A DNA stretch of 64,000 nt, taken from positions 1,269,501 through 1,333,500 of the forward strand of contig JACVTC010000006.1 in assembly GCA_016946835.1 (NCBI GenBank). The letters run 5' to 3'. This document shows positions 24,251 to 36,100 of this stretch, piece after piece (position 1 is the stretch's first letter; each line of letters opens with the position of its first letter). Both the position numbers and the translations under genes were made by a program. The stretch comes from Neocallimastix lanati (nom. inval.) (lineage: Eukaryota > Neocallimastigomycota > Neocallimastigomycetes > Neocallimastigales > Neocallimastigaceae). The notes below the pieces were generated by a model. That model saw only the letters and a program-made list of their open reading frames with translations. It did no database searches and was not told the DNA's origin.

Positions 24251-25300
24251 ATTATTAATAATCCGCATTTCATTCTTTTATAATAAAAATAAAATAAAAT
24301 AAAAAAAAAAGAAAATAATTGATATTATTCATAATTTAAAACAAACAAAAAAAAAGACATAAAAATTAATAATGATTAGTTCTTTTTTTTTTATTTTATT
24401 TTACTTTTAATAAAAACTTTTCTGCCTTTTTTTTCTATTTCATTTTTAATTTTTTTTTTTTTTTGTATTTTTCATATGAATATGAAAATATAAAAAAAAA
24501 TATAAAAAATATATATACATATATATTATATTATATTATAATTATTTATATACATTTATAATATTATAATTATTTATACTCTTATCTATTTATATATTTA
24601 TTTATTTATTATTATATTTATCCATTTATTTATTGATAATTTATTTATTTATTCATTTATTTATATTATATGTAGAATCAATCAATCAATTAATGAATAA
24701 ATTAACAAAAAAAAAAATAAAAATTAAAATATTAAAAACTGGAATTAAATTTAATTTAATTTAATTTAATTTATTATTAATTTAATTTAATTTAATTTAA
24801 TTTAATTTTTTCTTTTTTTTTTCTTTTTTTTTTTAATTTCTTTCAGTTTCCTTTTTTATCATTAATGTAAAGTTAAATCATTCATTTGTACAATTTTATA
24901 CATGTATGCTACATTTATTAAAGAATCCATATCAAAAATATTTAATAGATATTGATAATCAAATCGATTTTGGTAAACTTTAATATTAATAAATTATTAG
25001 TTTATAAATTATTAATGAATAATTAATCAATTAATTATTATTAATAATAATATTATTATTATTTATTAATAAATACTCTTTGTATTATTCATTATTCATT
25101 ATTTATTATCAATTATATATTATTCAATTATATTATTTATTATTTATTATTTATTATTTATTATTTATTATTTATTTATTATTTATTTATTTATTATTTA
25201 TTATTTATTTATTTATTATTTATTATTTATTTATTTATTATTTATTATTTATTATTAATTATTATTTATAATCTTTTATATTAATGTAATAGCTAATATA
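24251..25300. other. Low-complexity AT-rich DNA
   Basis: TTAAT, TTATTTA and A/T homopolymer tracts; no gene seen. A single ATACTCTTTGTATTATT at about 25074-25090 is a relative of the punctuating motif in the preceding array. Confidence 0.6.
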
Positions 25301-25455
25301 TTTAGTATATTTAGTAATTTTGGCTTATTACTTTGGTTATCTGGATAATTTCCTGCACCTGTCAAAAATGTCACGACCCTAGTTAATAATTTCTTTATCA
25401 GTAAATGATAGAATAAAGTTCAGAATGAAGTCATATATATCTAGAATAAAATAAA

Positions 25456-25490
<35 letters not shown>
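25301..25490 (+). other. Possible retroelement 3' end with long poly(A)
   Basis: A unique segment (about 25320-25440) contains AATAAAGTTCAGAATGAAGTC, followed by AATAAAATAAAATAAAA and a poly(A) run of about 32 nt ending near 25489. This looks like the 3' UTR and tail of a plus-strand LINE or retrocopy. No coding homology could be recognised, so the identity is open. Confidence 0.35.
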
Positions 25491-25491
<1 letters not shown>

Positions 25492-26179
25492 TTTGGATAT
25501 AGTTAAGTTTTTTTCAGATTTATCGATATTTGAATTCCTTATTTCTTATTTCTATTGAGGAGAGTAAGAAAGGGTTAATTTTTGAAAATTTTGTTTTTAT
25601 TCTATTAAATGTTGATTTTTTAATTTATAGAACCACTAGAATTGGAATTGTAGGATGAATATTTTTGTAGAAGCTTTTCTAAAAAAATATATATATATAT
25701 TTTATACTATTCAAAAATTTAGTTAGGTATAATAAAATTTATTGAAAATATTTAAGATATAAAAATTTATTAATGAGTTCGGTTTCAATAATATCATATT
25801 ACAGAATTTTATGCTTTTTTTTTTTTTTTTTTTTATTTATTTTATTATTACATATTATTACATTCATTTTATTTATTTATTAAAATTTAAATCTTTTTAT
25901 TACAGACAAACTTATTTTTTTTTTCCACTGGTTAGAAATATTACATAATATATAAATAATCAATAATATAATAAACTACGATTGGTAATACTTTAATTAT
26001 TTATAACTATTCATTAAGCTATTATAAAATATATTAATAGTTATATTTTATTCGTAACACAACCCCTATAGATTAACTATATTTTAAAAAATCTTCGTAT
26101 GTTGGGATGATTATATGCTTTTCTAGAACCTTTGTTAGCTAGAAATAATATGTCCCAGTCTACTATTATTATATATATT

Positions 26180-26982
26180 GTTAGTATTAAATCAAATATT
26201 GTGAATTTAGATTGCAAGAATCAGAATATGTATCTTTTGCTCTTAATGTAAACTTTTTCCAGAAACATATTAATAATAAGGATTTCCTTAACAAATGTAA
26301 TGAGAAAAAAAAAAAAAAACGATTAGAAGATTTTGGTTTCAAATTGAAGCAAATGAAACTAATCTTATTAAACTTGCTATTTAATTGAAGTTGATTGTTA
26401 TAGTCATCATCCTTCTATTTAAAGGATTTGATATTGATTATAAATAGCGGAAACAGAAATATACAACTTGAAAAAAAAAAAATGATTGGTCACTTTCTGA
26501 TTCAGAAGCTCAGAAAGTTGTTAAGGCCGTTTCGTCAAAAAAAAAAAAAAAAAAAAAATTTAAGCTATTACATTGTCTTTAGTGATGCACTGTGAAACTT
26601 CTTACGTTCCATTAACTTATGGAATTTTTTTTTGTCAACGATAGTTGAGGATTTCAAAGTAATCTTCAGTTTTTTTAAATTCTCACATATAAAAAAAAAA
26701 AAAAAAAGGACTCAAACCTATCCTTATTAAAGTTTAATCTTAATCTTAAAAAAAAATTTTTTTTCTAAAATGTTTAATTTCACTGATAATAATAATGAAA
26801 AAAAAAAATAAAAAATTAAAAACATTGAAAAATTGAAAAATTGAAAAAAATCAATTTCTTCATTTTTTTATTTTATTTTTTTTTTTTTTATCTCCACAAA
26901 GACTTTCAAGGATAATTTTTGTTTCCTTTATAATTATATGAATTCAATGTTGACGAAGGACTACCAGTAAAACCTCTAATTG

Positions 26983-27013
<31 letters not shown>

Positions 27014-27500
27014 AATGAATAGAAATATCACCCTCTCCAAAAAAAAAAAAAAAAAAAAAAATTAAAAGTTTTTATTTTAATTATAATGAAAATCAAGATT
27101 TTTTTTATTTAATAGGATATTCTTTTGAATAACATACATTATTAAAAAAAAAAAAAAATGTAGTTGAATTTTTTAATATAGATATATTCTGACGATCCCT
27201 CTCCTTAGTATGATATAAAAATATAACAACCAAAAAAAAAAAAAAAAAAAAATTACAACCTTTTTTTTTTTTTTTTCATTTCAAATGAACCAACCAACAA
27301 CTTATTCTCTTCCTGTCATCATCCTAAGTAAGCAAAGTAAGATAAGATCTTTTTTTTTTTTTTTTTTTTTTTTTTTTGATTGATGAGTTAATGAAAAGTT
27401 TTAATCACCACTATTTTTTTTTTTACCTCAATATTCCTACTGCCCCCTGAAAAGGAGGAGGAGGATGGGAGAAGCGGAAACCAAGGACGATACACACAGG

Positions 27501-27532
<32 letters not shown>

Positions 27533-27560
27533 CCCTGATACGCTTTATAAAAAATTTTTA
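26180..27560 (+). other. Island of unique sequence interrupted by about a dozen poly(A) tracts
   Basis: Short unique segments, some with coding-like composition (for example 26209-26380 and 26483-26535), alternate with A-runs of 14-28 nt (near 26306, 26537, 26690, 26983, 27041, 27140, 27232, 27506, 27556) and a few T-runs. No frame persists and no family was recognised. A decayed gene with expanded A-tracts or a pile of retrocopies are both possible. Bases 27425-27500 are unusually G+C/purine-rich (GGAGGAGGAGGATGGGAGAA). Confidence 0.4.
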
Positions 27561-27744
27561 AAAAAAAAAAAAAATAAAATATATATATATATATATATAT
27601 AATATATATAATATATGTATATAAAATAATAAAAAAATTTTATTTATATATAAATCTATATAATATAATAAAAAAAATTATATATATATATATATAAATC
27701 TATATAAAATAATAAAAAAAAAAAAAAATTTTTTATTTATCTAT

Positions 27745-27751
27745 AAAAAAA
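27745..27751 (-). terminator. RNA polymerase III terminator of tRNA-Val
   Basis: A run of seven A on the plus strand is T7 on the minus strand, 8 nt past the mature 3' end of the tRNA. This is the standard Pol III stop signal. Confidence 0.8.
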
Positions 27752-27759
27752 CTACCGAA

Positions 27760-27832
27760 TACCCAAACCCGGGTTCGAACCGGAGACCTTTTGCGTGTAA
27801 AGCAAACGTGATAACCACTACACTATTTGGAT
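27760..27832 (-). tRNA. tRNA-Val (anticodon UAC)
   Basis: The 73-nt minus-strand sequence folds into a full cloverleaf. The 7-bp acceptor is ATCCAAA with TTTGGGT (one G-T pair) and discriminator A. The D arm is GTG...CAC. The anticodon stem is TTTGC/GCAAA with loop TTTACAC, so the anticodon is TAC. The variable loop is AGGTC and the T arm is TCCGG-TTCGAAC-CCGGG. The A box (TAGTGGTTAT region) and B box (GGTTCGAACCC) are intact. No intron is seen. Three LTR retrotransposons lie immediately upstream of it. Confidence 0.95.
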
Positions 27833-27848
27833 ATTTCTTGCCATGATG

Positions 27849-28330
27849 TGTAAGAAACTTAGATAAATTTATTATTTTATTATAAAATTTATCTATCTTT
27901 CTTATTTAATACATTAATTTAATACATTAAATTATTGTATTTATTTTAACCAATAATATTTATTTATTAATTTATATATATTTGATTCTCTTGAGTTCTC
28001 TTCGAGAAATCAAGAGTTATTATTTTAGAATTTTTATAATAAATAATAATTCAAATAAAATAATTAATTAATAAACCAAAACCTTTTAAATAAAACATAT
28101 TTTATAAATATTTGTGTCTTTTATTCCTTTTGTGTTATTGTTTATTATAAACTTTCTATAATAAACTCTATCTTATATTTAAGTTAAGTATAATTATTTA
28201 TTTATATTATTTTATATTTATTTAATTATATTTAATTTTATTTTCTCAAATTAATGTTAATTAGTAATAATTAATGTTAATTTGTAGTTAAGAAATTATT
28301 TATAATTAATTCTATAAGTAATTTCTTACA
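27849..28330 (+). repeat. LTR1 5' LTR
   Basis: 482 bp, TG...CA. It contains a TATA-like TTTATATATA (27971-27980), an imperfect hairpin at 27988-28016 (CTCTTGAGTTCTC and partner, 12 of 13 pairs), and AAGAGTTATTATT (28012-28024), which is complementary to the sequence just after the LTR. Confidence 0.93.
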
Positions 28331-28342
28331 ATAATAACTCTT
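28330..28342 (+). promoter_or_regulatory. LTR1 candidate self-priming primer-binding site
   Basis: AATAATAACTCTT, starting at the last base of the 5' LTR, is the perfect 13-nt reverse complement of 28012-28024 in the same LTR. No tRNA-type TGG primer-binding site is seen. This is the Tf1 arrangement, in which the transcript's 5' end primes minus-strand synthesis. Confidence 0.6.
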
Positions 28343-29157
28343 CTTTTTTAGGAAGAAAATATTTTATAAATAATTTAATATGAATATAACAAAAAATAAT
28401 AATTATAATTATAATGGAATAATTAAATTAAATAAATTCATTTTATATTATTTACGAAATTTTTTCTTTCTCTCAATTTAAATTTATAAATTTTTTTGTT
28501 TGTTTATTTTTTATTTTTCTTTTCATTGTTTATGTTTGTTTATGTCATATATATATTATTTGTTTTGTTTAATTTATTATTACATTGACTAACAATTCTT
28601 TATTATTATATATATTAAACATAACTTTAAAATAATATGACAACACTTATTCTGTTTGCTTTGCTTATTTACTTTTAAAAATAAGTCTTTATAAATTTCA
28701 AAAAAAATTAACAATATTAAATACTAACTATTTTACTTTATTTTATTTTATATAACATATTTATCTATTATAATATTATATTTATATTATATTTTAATAT
28801 TATATAATTGTTTTTATATATAACATTATATACATTATATATATATATTTTCTTATTAAAAAAAAAAAAAAAAAAAAATAAAATAAAATAAAATAAAATA
28901 AAACAAAAATAAAAACAAAAAACAAAAACAAAACAAAAAACAAAAACAAAACAAAAAACAAAAACAAAACAAAAAACAAAAACAAAAACAAAATAACAAA
29001 ATAAAACAAAACAAAGCAACAAAACAGGAAACAAAACAAAACAAACAAATAAACAAACAAAAAACAAAAAATAAATAAAATAAATTAATAATTTAAAAGA
29101 TAAGTTGTTCAGTTTTCTTTTCTTTAAAATAAATAAAAATAAAAAATAAATAAATTA

Positions 29158-29212
<55 letters not shown>

Positions 29213-29515
29213 GTAAATAAAATTATAATTATGATAAATAAAGTAATAATAATAATAAATAATAATAATAAAAAGTTTTTAATATTGATCATACGAACGA
29301 AAATAAAATTTTAAAAATTATAAGATATATTTAAATATATAATTACAATGTTCTATGATCACATATAGATATTAACACTAGGGCTGAAGTGATATAAAAA
29401 TTGAAATTCACTTCTATGTAATTGAAATAATATATTATAATTAATAATATAATTGTTAATTACTAATTGCCCTTTGTTAAAACAGATATCGGCAAAAGCT
29501 ATATCTCGTTATATC

Positions 29516-29560
<45 letters not shown>

Positions 29561-30570
29561 ATATATATATGTAATATAAAAATTATAAAATATTATTATT
29601 ATTTATTTAATACATATTTCAAAATATACATATAAAATTTAATATAAAAAATTATAAAATATTATTATTTATTTATTTAATAAATAATTCATATGTATAA
29701 TTTAAATTATTACTTATTTATTTATCTAATGAATAATATAACATATATATAATATAAATAATAAAATGTTATTATTTATTTAATAAATATGAAAAATATA
29801 TAATATATAATATATAATTTAAAATTATTATTATTTTCATTCATTTAATGAATAATATACAATATATATATATTGTAAAATTAATTATTATTATTATTAT
29901 TTATTTATTTATTAATACAAAATATATATAATATATAATATAAATTTATAAATTATTGTTCATTTAATTATTTATCTAAAATAAAATTTTAATTCAAAAT
30001 TTAAATTTCAATTTTAAATTGAAATTGCAATTAAATATTTATTTTAATTTTATTTAAATTTTATTTTATTTCTACTTAATATTTCTTAATTTATTACTTC
30101 TTAAATTGTTCTTCTTTCATTGAACAATTCAAATGAAAAGGAGCAATGTAAGAAATACAAATAAATTTATTAATAATTTATTTACATTTCTTAGTTATTA
30201 TAATTTATTTAATTTAATATTTATTTATTCATTTAATAATATAGTCATTTTATTTAATTTTATATTTATTTATACATTTAATAATTATAGTTATTTTATT
30301 TAATTTTATAATTATTTATTCACTTATATTTATATATTAGTTTAGAAAACAATATTAAGGTTTTTCCCAAGTTAATTGGTTTTACTTAATATTGATTCAT
30401 CTAGAGTTTTTCCGCTAATCTTTTCTCTAGATGTAAAAAAGTTAAGGTTAGCAAAACTTTTAATAAATTATTTAATTTTATTTTTTTTGGTTAATTATAA
30501 TTTTTATTTTAAACTTACTACTTCCTATATAATAATGAATTTATACAAATTCATTAAGTAAAGGGAGCAA
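28343..30570 (+). other. LTR1 non-coding interior
   Basis: No protein is recognised. It contains a (CAAAA)/(CAAAAA) tract (28880-29070), (AAT)n at about 29157-29211, A-run 29520-29555, and a second AAAAGGAGCAATGTAAGAAA at about 30136-30155 that duplicates the purine tract plus LTR start. A 10-bp perfect hairpin (30533-30556, loop ATAC) lies just before the real purine tract. Confidence 0.7.
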
Positions 30571-31052
30571 TGTAAGAAACTTAGATAAATTTATTATTTT
30601 ATTATAAAATTTATCTATCTTTCTTATTTAATACATTAATTTAATACATTAAATTATTGTATTTATTTTAACCAATAATATTTATTTATTAATTTATATA
30701 TATTTGATTCTCTTGAGTTCTCTTCGAGAAATCAAGAGTTATTATTTTAGAATTTTTATAATAAATAATAATTCAAATAAAATAATTAATTAATAAACCA
30801 AAACCTTTTAAATAAAACATATTTTATAAATATTTGTGTCTTTTATTCCTTTTGTGTTATTGTTTATTATAAACTTTCTATAATAAACTCTATCTTATAT
30901 TTAAGTTAAGTATAATTATTTATTTATATTATTTTATATTTATTTAATTATATTTAATTTTATTTTCTCAAATTAATGTTAATTAGTAATAATTAATGTT
31001 AATTTGTAGTTAAGAAATTATTTATAATTAATTCTATAAGTAATTTCTTACA
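30571..31052 (+). repeat. LTR1 3' LTR
   Basis: 482 bp, and no difference from the 5' copy was seen by eye. It is preceded by AAAGGGAGCAA. Confidence 0.93.
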
Positions 31053-31055
31053 TGA

Positions 31056-31653
31056 TGATACAATACAGCTAGAAATACGCAAGAAAATTAACAAAAGAGA
31101 AAATCCTATAATAATATAGTGAAAAATAATTACAATATATAATATACTAAATCATTATATAAATAGATTAAAAATTAATTAGACAGCCAATAATATTCAA
31201 GATAAAATTAATTAATAAATTTAAAAGAAGAGAATGAAATAAAAGTTAAAGAGGGAGTTTTTCTTGTTGTTTTAAAAATTCTAATTGAGTAAAATAATAG
31301 TTTTAGAGAACTTATAGTTTAGTTTAAATAATTAAGTAATTACTTATAGTTAAAGGATAAGAGTTGAATCCTACAATTATAAGTAAAATTATTATTAAGA
31401 TATTAATATAAATTGAATTATTAGAGATAGATAAAAATCATTATATTCAGAGGAATATAAATATAATTGTAATAATTTATATAAAATAAATAAATAAATA
31501 AAAACAAGATTTAAAAAGAAATAAATAAATTTTATTATTTGTGTAAATTATTATTTATTATCTTTGAGTTGGAATATATTATTTTACAAATTCCCTATTT
31601 GCTCGACCTCGTTATAAATAGAAATCTGATACTTTATTACTTATATTGTATCA
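31056..31653 (+). repeat. LTR2 5' LTR
   Basis: 598 bp. The first two bases were duplicated by the LTR1 insertion. The internal region begins TAAATTTT, then TGGTGGAGAATCCGGG (from about 31663), a candidate tRNA primer-binding site starting with TGG. The primer tRNA was not identified. Confidence 0.92.
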
Positions 31654-31977
31654 TAAATTTTTGGTGGAGAATCCGGGCGAGCAAAATAAAATAATATGAA
31701 AACAATGAAAAGAAAATAATAATAATTAAATAATAATTTGAATAATATTGATTTAATTTCTTTCTAATAAAACAAGCCTTTCAAAAAAAAAAAAAAATTT
31801 AGATTTTTTTTTTATTTTATTTTATCTTATTTTATTTTTCTTTATTTTCTTTTTTTAAAAATTTTTTTTTTACAAATAAAATACTTTATTAATCATATTA
31901 TATAATATATCAATAATATAAAAATTTAATTACAAATATTTTACCTATTCTTAATTCTACATTTAACAATTTACATT

Positions 31978-32020
<43 letters not shown>

Positions 32021-32023
<3 letters not shown>

Positions 32024-33166
32024 ATTGATGCCGAAAAGTTACAAAGGGTTCTACCTCGCTTGAACGATTATGACAAAGACGTTGATACTTGGATTAGCGA
32101 CTTAGCTAAAACCCTAGAATTATATGACATCGTCGAACCAAGAAAGATCTTCATTTGGGTATTAGAAGCCACAGATGAAGATGTACATGGAGATTTGAAT
32201 TCTCTTAAAGTGAAAAAGGGAAATGAAGTGAAATATCCTTCCCTCAAGCAAATTCAATCGTGCATCGAAGAATACTTAAACATCACTGAAAATGATAAAT
32301 GTTCTATTCTAAAGGATTTAAAAATTAGTAACAATGAAACAATAAAAAAATTTAATTATAGACATAAAAGATTATATCTCAGGCTAAGCAGAGACCGTCA
32401 ACAATTTGTCTCCGTAAAAGACTACATAAATGCAATAAAAACTCGAATGTATCCTTGCTCAAGAGTATTGGAGGCTGAATGTGAAACATTAAGCGAAGCT
32501 TACAAGGTAGCTGAGGTTGCAGAAGAAACAGAGAGAGAGATGAATACAGTTTCATTCAATGAAAATAATTATCATAGTAATAATTTGATGATAGCTCAGA
32601 ATAACAGAGGTTTATCGATTATGAATCACCCATTCTATCAAGGATTTTTAGTAGGACAATCCCGTCGTCGTGGCATCCAGAGATATTTTAATCCTAATTA
32701 TAATAATTATAACACTTATGGATATAAAGATAATAATAATAATAGTCAATATTATAATAACTATAATAATTATTATAATAATAAAAACCTCAATGGAAAT
32801 ACTTATAATAATGTAAATGGAATTAATAATAATACTAATTCAAAATATAACAGTCAAAATTTTAATAACTATAGAAACTATATGGAAAATAATAATCAAT
32901 CTTACGGTAATAACAAACGAAATATTGCGGCCTTTACCCCTGGAAATAATCTCATGTCGATCACTAACTTAAATGGTGATAACAAAAATAATAATCAAAT
33001 TAAGGAGGTTAATACTTCCAATTTTGGTAATAATTTAAATAAACGACTTATCTGTTTCTGTTGCTCACAACCGGGACACAAATTTACGGATTGCCCCTAT
33101 TCCTTTAAACAACTTGCAGAAATGGAAGAAAAAGCATCAAGTAGTACTAGCCATTTAAACCAATAA
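32021..33166 (+). CDS. gag: LTR2 Gag (381 aa)
   Basis: Gag polyprotein of the Ty3/gypsy element, expected to assemble the particle and bind RNA. The N-terminal two thirds is helix-rich capsid-like sequence (around FNYRHKRLYLRLSRDRQQF). It is followed by an Asn/Tyr-rich low-complexity linker (residues about 225-300) and one CCHC zinc knuckle near the C-terminus (CFCCSQPGHKFTDC, C-x2-C-x4-H-x4-C). The ATG follows an A-run of more than 30 nt in the leader. The last codons before the TAA contain T TTA AAC in the gag frame, so a fraction of ribosomes is predicted to slip into pol. Confidence 0.9.
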
Positions 33167-33188
33167 TTGGGAGAAGGATGACTCCCAG
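33154..33188 (+). promoter_or_regulatory. Candidate -1 programmed frameshift signal (gag-pol, LTR2)
   Basis: The heptamer TTTAAAC (33154-33160) is read T TTA AAC in the gag frame. A 7-nt spacer (33161-33167) contains the gag stop. The hairpin TGGGAG (33168-33173) / CTCCCA (33182-33187) has an 8-nt loop and one further T-G pair outside. The pol frame is open from 33151 and is exactly -1 relative to gag. Confidence 0.8.
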
Positions 33189-36100
33189 TAAACAAACCAA
33201 CCAAGTAGAAAATAACCCAAAGACACTTCCAATAATTAACAACTCACCTGAAGTCATTGCTACCGCCATCAAGAATACCAAAACAAAAAGTAAGAGTCTT
33301 ACACCATCTAGAAGAGAAATATTAAAGAACAATCCAATTCCTATACAAACAACAGCAATGAATCATAATAATCATTTAGTGAGTTCAAATAATAAAAATA
33401 AACAATTAACTAATACTAATAAACATAACAATAAATTAAATAAATTAAAAAGTAATACTATATCAGACAAGGGCGAAGAAGATGTCTTAATGTCTGAAAA
33501 AAGCAATCAAGATTTTAATAAAAATACTAATGAGAGTAATAATACTTCAATATATAATGAGAATGATAACAATGAAATTCAAGAAGGTAATAACCAAATT
33601 GAGAATAATGATGACTTACCTATTAATGAGACAGAAAAATTAAACTACCTAGATCCTTCATTTATTACCGAAAAGAATATCAGGAGCGTGAAGAAATCTA
33701 ATAAATTAAAAAGAGCACAAGAAATTTTAGATAGTCCCACACAAGGTGATAATAAAATGAATAATAAAGAAGAAAATAAAGAAAGGCACATAAAATTAGT
33801 AGAAGAATTTGACGAATATCTGATAGAAGATTTAGTTAAAGAAATAGCTTCTACTGAAATTAATACTAAATTAGTACACTTACTTGATTTATTTCCGAAG
33901 TTTAGGGCAGCCTTTTCGAAAGCTTTAAAATTAAATCCTAGAAATTCTACAAGCACTCTATTATCAATATTTAGTAAATTTAAAATTAGTAAAACAAAAG
34001 GAAAAGTAGAAGGTGCCAATACTGAAATATTTTTGGACACTTGTGCGAGTCTTAATATAATTACTCGCTCAGCTTTACAAAAATTAAAAATTAACAAACC
34101 TACCTTAGAAACTATCAATGAAACCATAGTACAAGCCTGTTCCGAAACATCCGTACAATCCGAAATTATAGAATTAGAAATAACAATTGGGAACAAATCA
34201 TTCAAAGATTATTTCAGAATAATAGAAAAGGATAATTTATTTGACATATTAATTGGAGTTGATTCTTTAAAAAAGAATAGATTTATTTTAGATTTTGTTA
34301 ATGATACTCTGTACTATGTTGATAACAATAATAATTACCATAAACTATCAGATCTCCAATATGACACTCGTCCCATGAATCAAGATGATAATGTTAATAC
34401 AGAAGATTTAGACCCTCAGCCCTTATTGTGCACCTTAGTGGTAAATAACACAGACTTTAATAAACAAGAAGATCCTAAACCAAATAAAAATGAAATAATT
34501 GATAAAATTGTTAATTCATTACCATCTAATGTTCAAAAAGAAGTTAAAGAAATGTTTCAAAAATTTATTAATATATTAGCTTTAAAAACCGACGAATTGG
34601 GAAAATCAAAGTTATTCCCACATAAAATAAATTTATTACCTGGGTCAAGACCCATAAAACAAAGAGCCTATCGATTAACCAAAAATCAAACAATAGCTTT
34701 AAAGAAAATATTGAAGAAACTAATTAGAGACTGGCTTATCGAACCATCCTCTTCCCAATGGTCTTCACCTATTGTTTTAGTCCCAAAAAAGAATAAAGAT
34801 TGGAGGTTATGTGTAGATTATCGGAAATTAAATGATTTAACTATAAAAGATTCGTATTCTTTACCTCTTATTGACGATATTCTATCATTAGCTGGTGATA
34901 ACATAAAAATTCTATCCACTATTGATTTGTACTCTGGATATCACCAGATTCCCATGGATACAGCCGATAAGGATAAAACCGCTTTTACAACTATGTTTGG
35001 CAACTACAACTTCCGTGTAATGCCTTTTGGACTTTGCAATGCCCCCGCCACTTTTCAAAGAGAGATGAATCGTATCTTCTTCGATTTAATAGGAGACTGC
35101 ATGTTCGTGTATATTGATGATCTAATTATATTTTCAAAGTCTTTAGATGAACATATTTGTCACTTACATAAGGTATTTACAATTTTACAAGAAAATGAAT
35201 TAAAAATAAATTTAGAAAAATGTTCTTTCTTTAAAACTGAAGTCAAAATCTTAGGGCATTTGCTTTCGACAAAAGGATTATCTCCTTTAAATGACAAGGT
35301 AAAGGTTATATCACAATGGCTACCTCCGAAGAATTTGAAACAGGTAAGGTCGTTTTTAGGAGCAGTTTCGTATTATAGAAAATTTATTAAAAATTTCGCC
35401 ATGATTGCAAAGCCTTTATATCAACTATTGAAGAAAGACGCACCTTTTTGTTGGACTGAAGATTGCACTAATTCATTTCATTTATTAAAGAATAAGCTAA
35501 TTGAAGCACCCATTTTAATAGCTCCTAATTATTCAAAACCGTTTATTATTAGAACTGACGCTTCTCGTGATGGTCTAGGAGGTGTATTGTTACAAAAGAA
35601 CCAAGATGGTATAGAAGTCCCAATTTACTTTGAAAGTCGTACCTTATCCAACTCAGAACTTAACTATAGCATAACAGACCTTGAAGGAAAAGCAGTTTAT
35701 CACTGTGTTCAAAAGTTTAAACCATATATTTCTGGAAGCCCGTTTAATACAATGGTTTATACTGATCATAAACCACTTGTATATATATTTGCTAAGAGAG
35801 AACCAACCAACAGCCGTCACTTGAAATGGATTACTGAACTCAGTATTTTAAATGTTCAAGTAGCATATGAAGAAGGCAAAAATAATTTTGTTGCTGATGC
35901 ACTATCAAGAATGGTAGCAGTTAATAATGATGATAATAATAATATTAATAATAATGATTTAATTATGAATAATATTTCTTCTTACAAACCTTCTTCGGAT
36001 CAACCTGTAGAAACTATTAATATAATTACTACTAATAATAATTTACCTTCTAATGTTGTTGCGGATTCGGACTCTGATACTATTAACACATATATGAGAG

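Larger units (their letters stand above)
27849..31052 (+). mobile_element. LTR1: non-autonomous LTR retrotransposon with identical LTRs
   Basis: Two 482-bp direct repeats with TGTAAGAAA...TTTCTTACA ends flank 2240 bp of non-coding sequence. A 5-bp target duplication TGATG is at 27844-27848 and 31053-31057. A purine tract AAAGGGAGCAA precedes the 3' LTR. The internal DNA holds (CAAAA)n, (AAT)n and A37 tracts and no gag or pol, so it needs enzymes from another element. Its apparently identical LTRs imply recent movement. The duplicated TGATG includes the first two bases of the LTR2 element, so LTR1 jumped in after LTR2. Confidence 0.92.

Noticed and set aside
28768-29067. Three overlapping hydrophobic minus-strand frames
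   Set aside because: (CAAAA)n repeat read backwards inside the LTR1 interior; no complexity outside the repeat.
30376-30561. 61-codon frame in LTR1 interior
   Set aside because: No recognisable motif; AT-driven composition. Not enough to call a gene, although it is the longest complex frame in that element.
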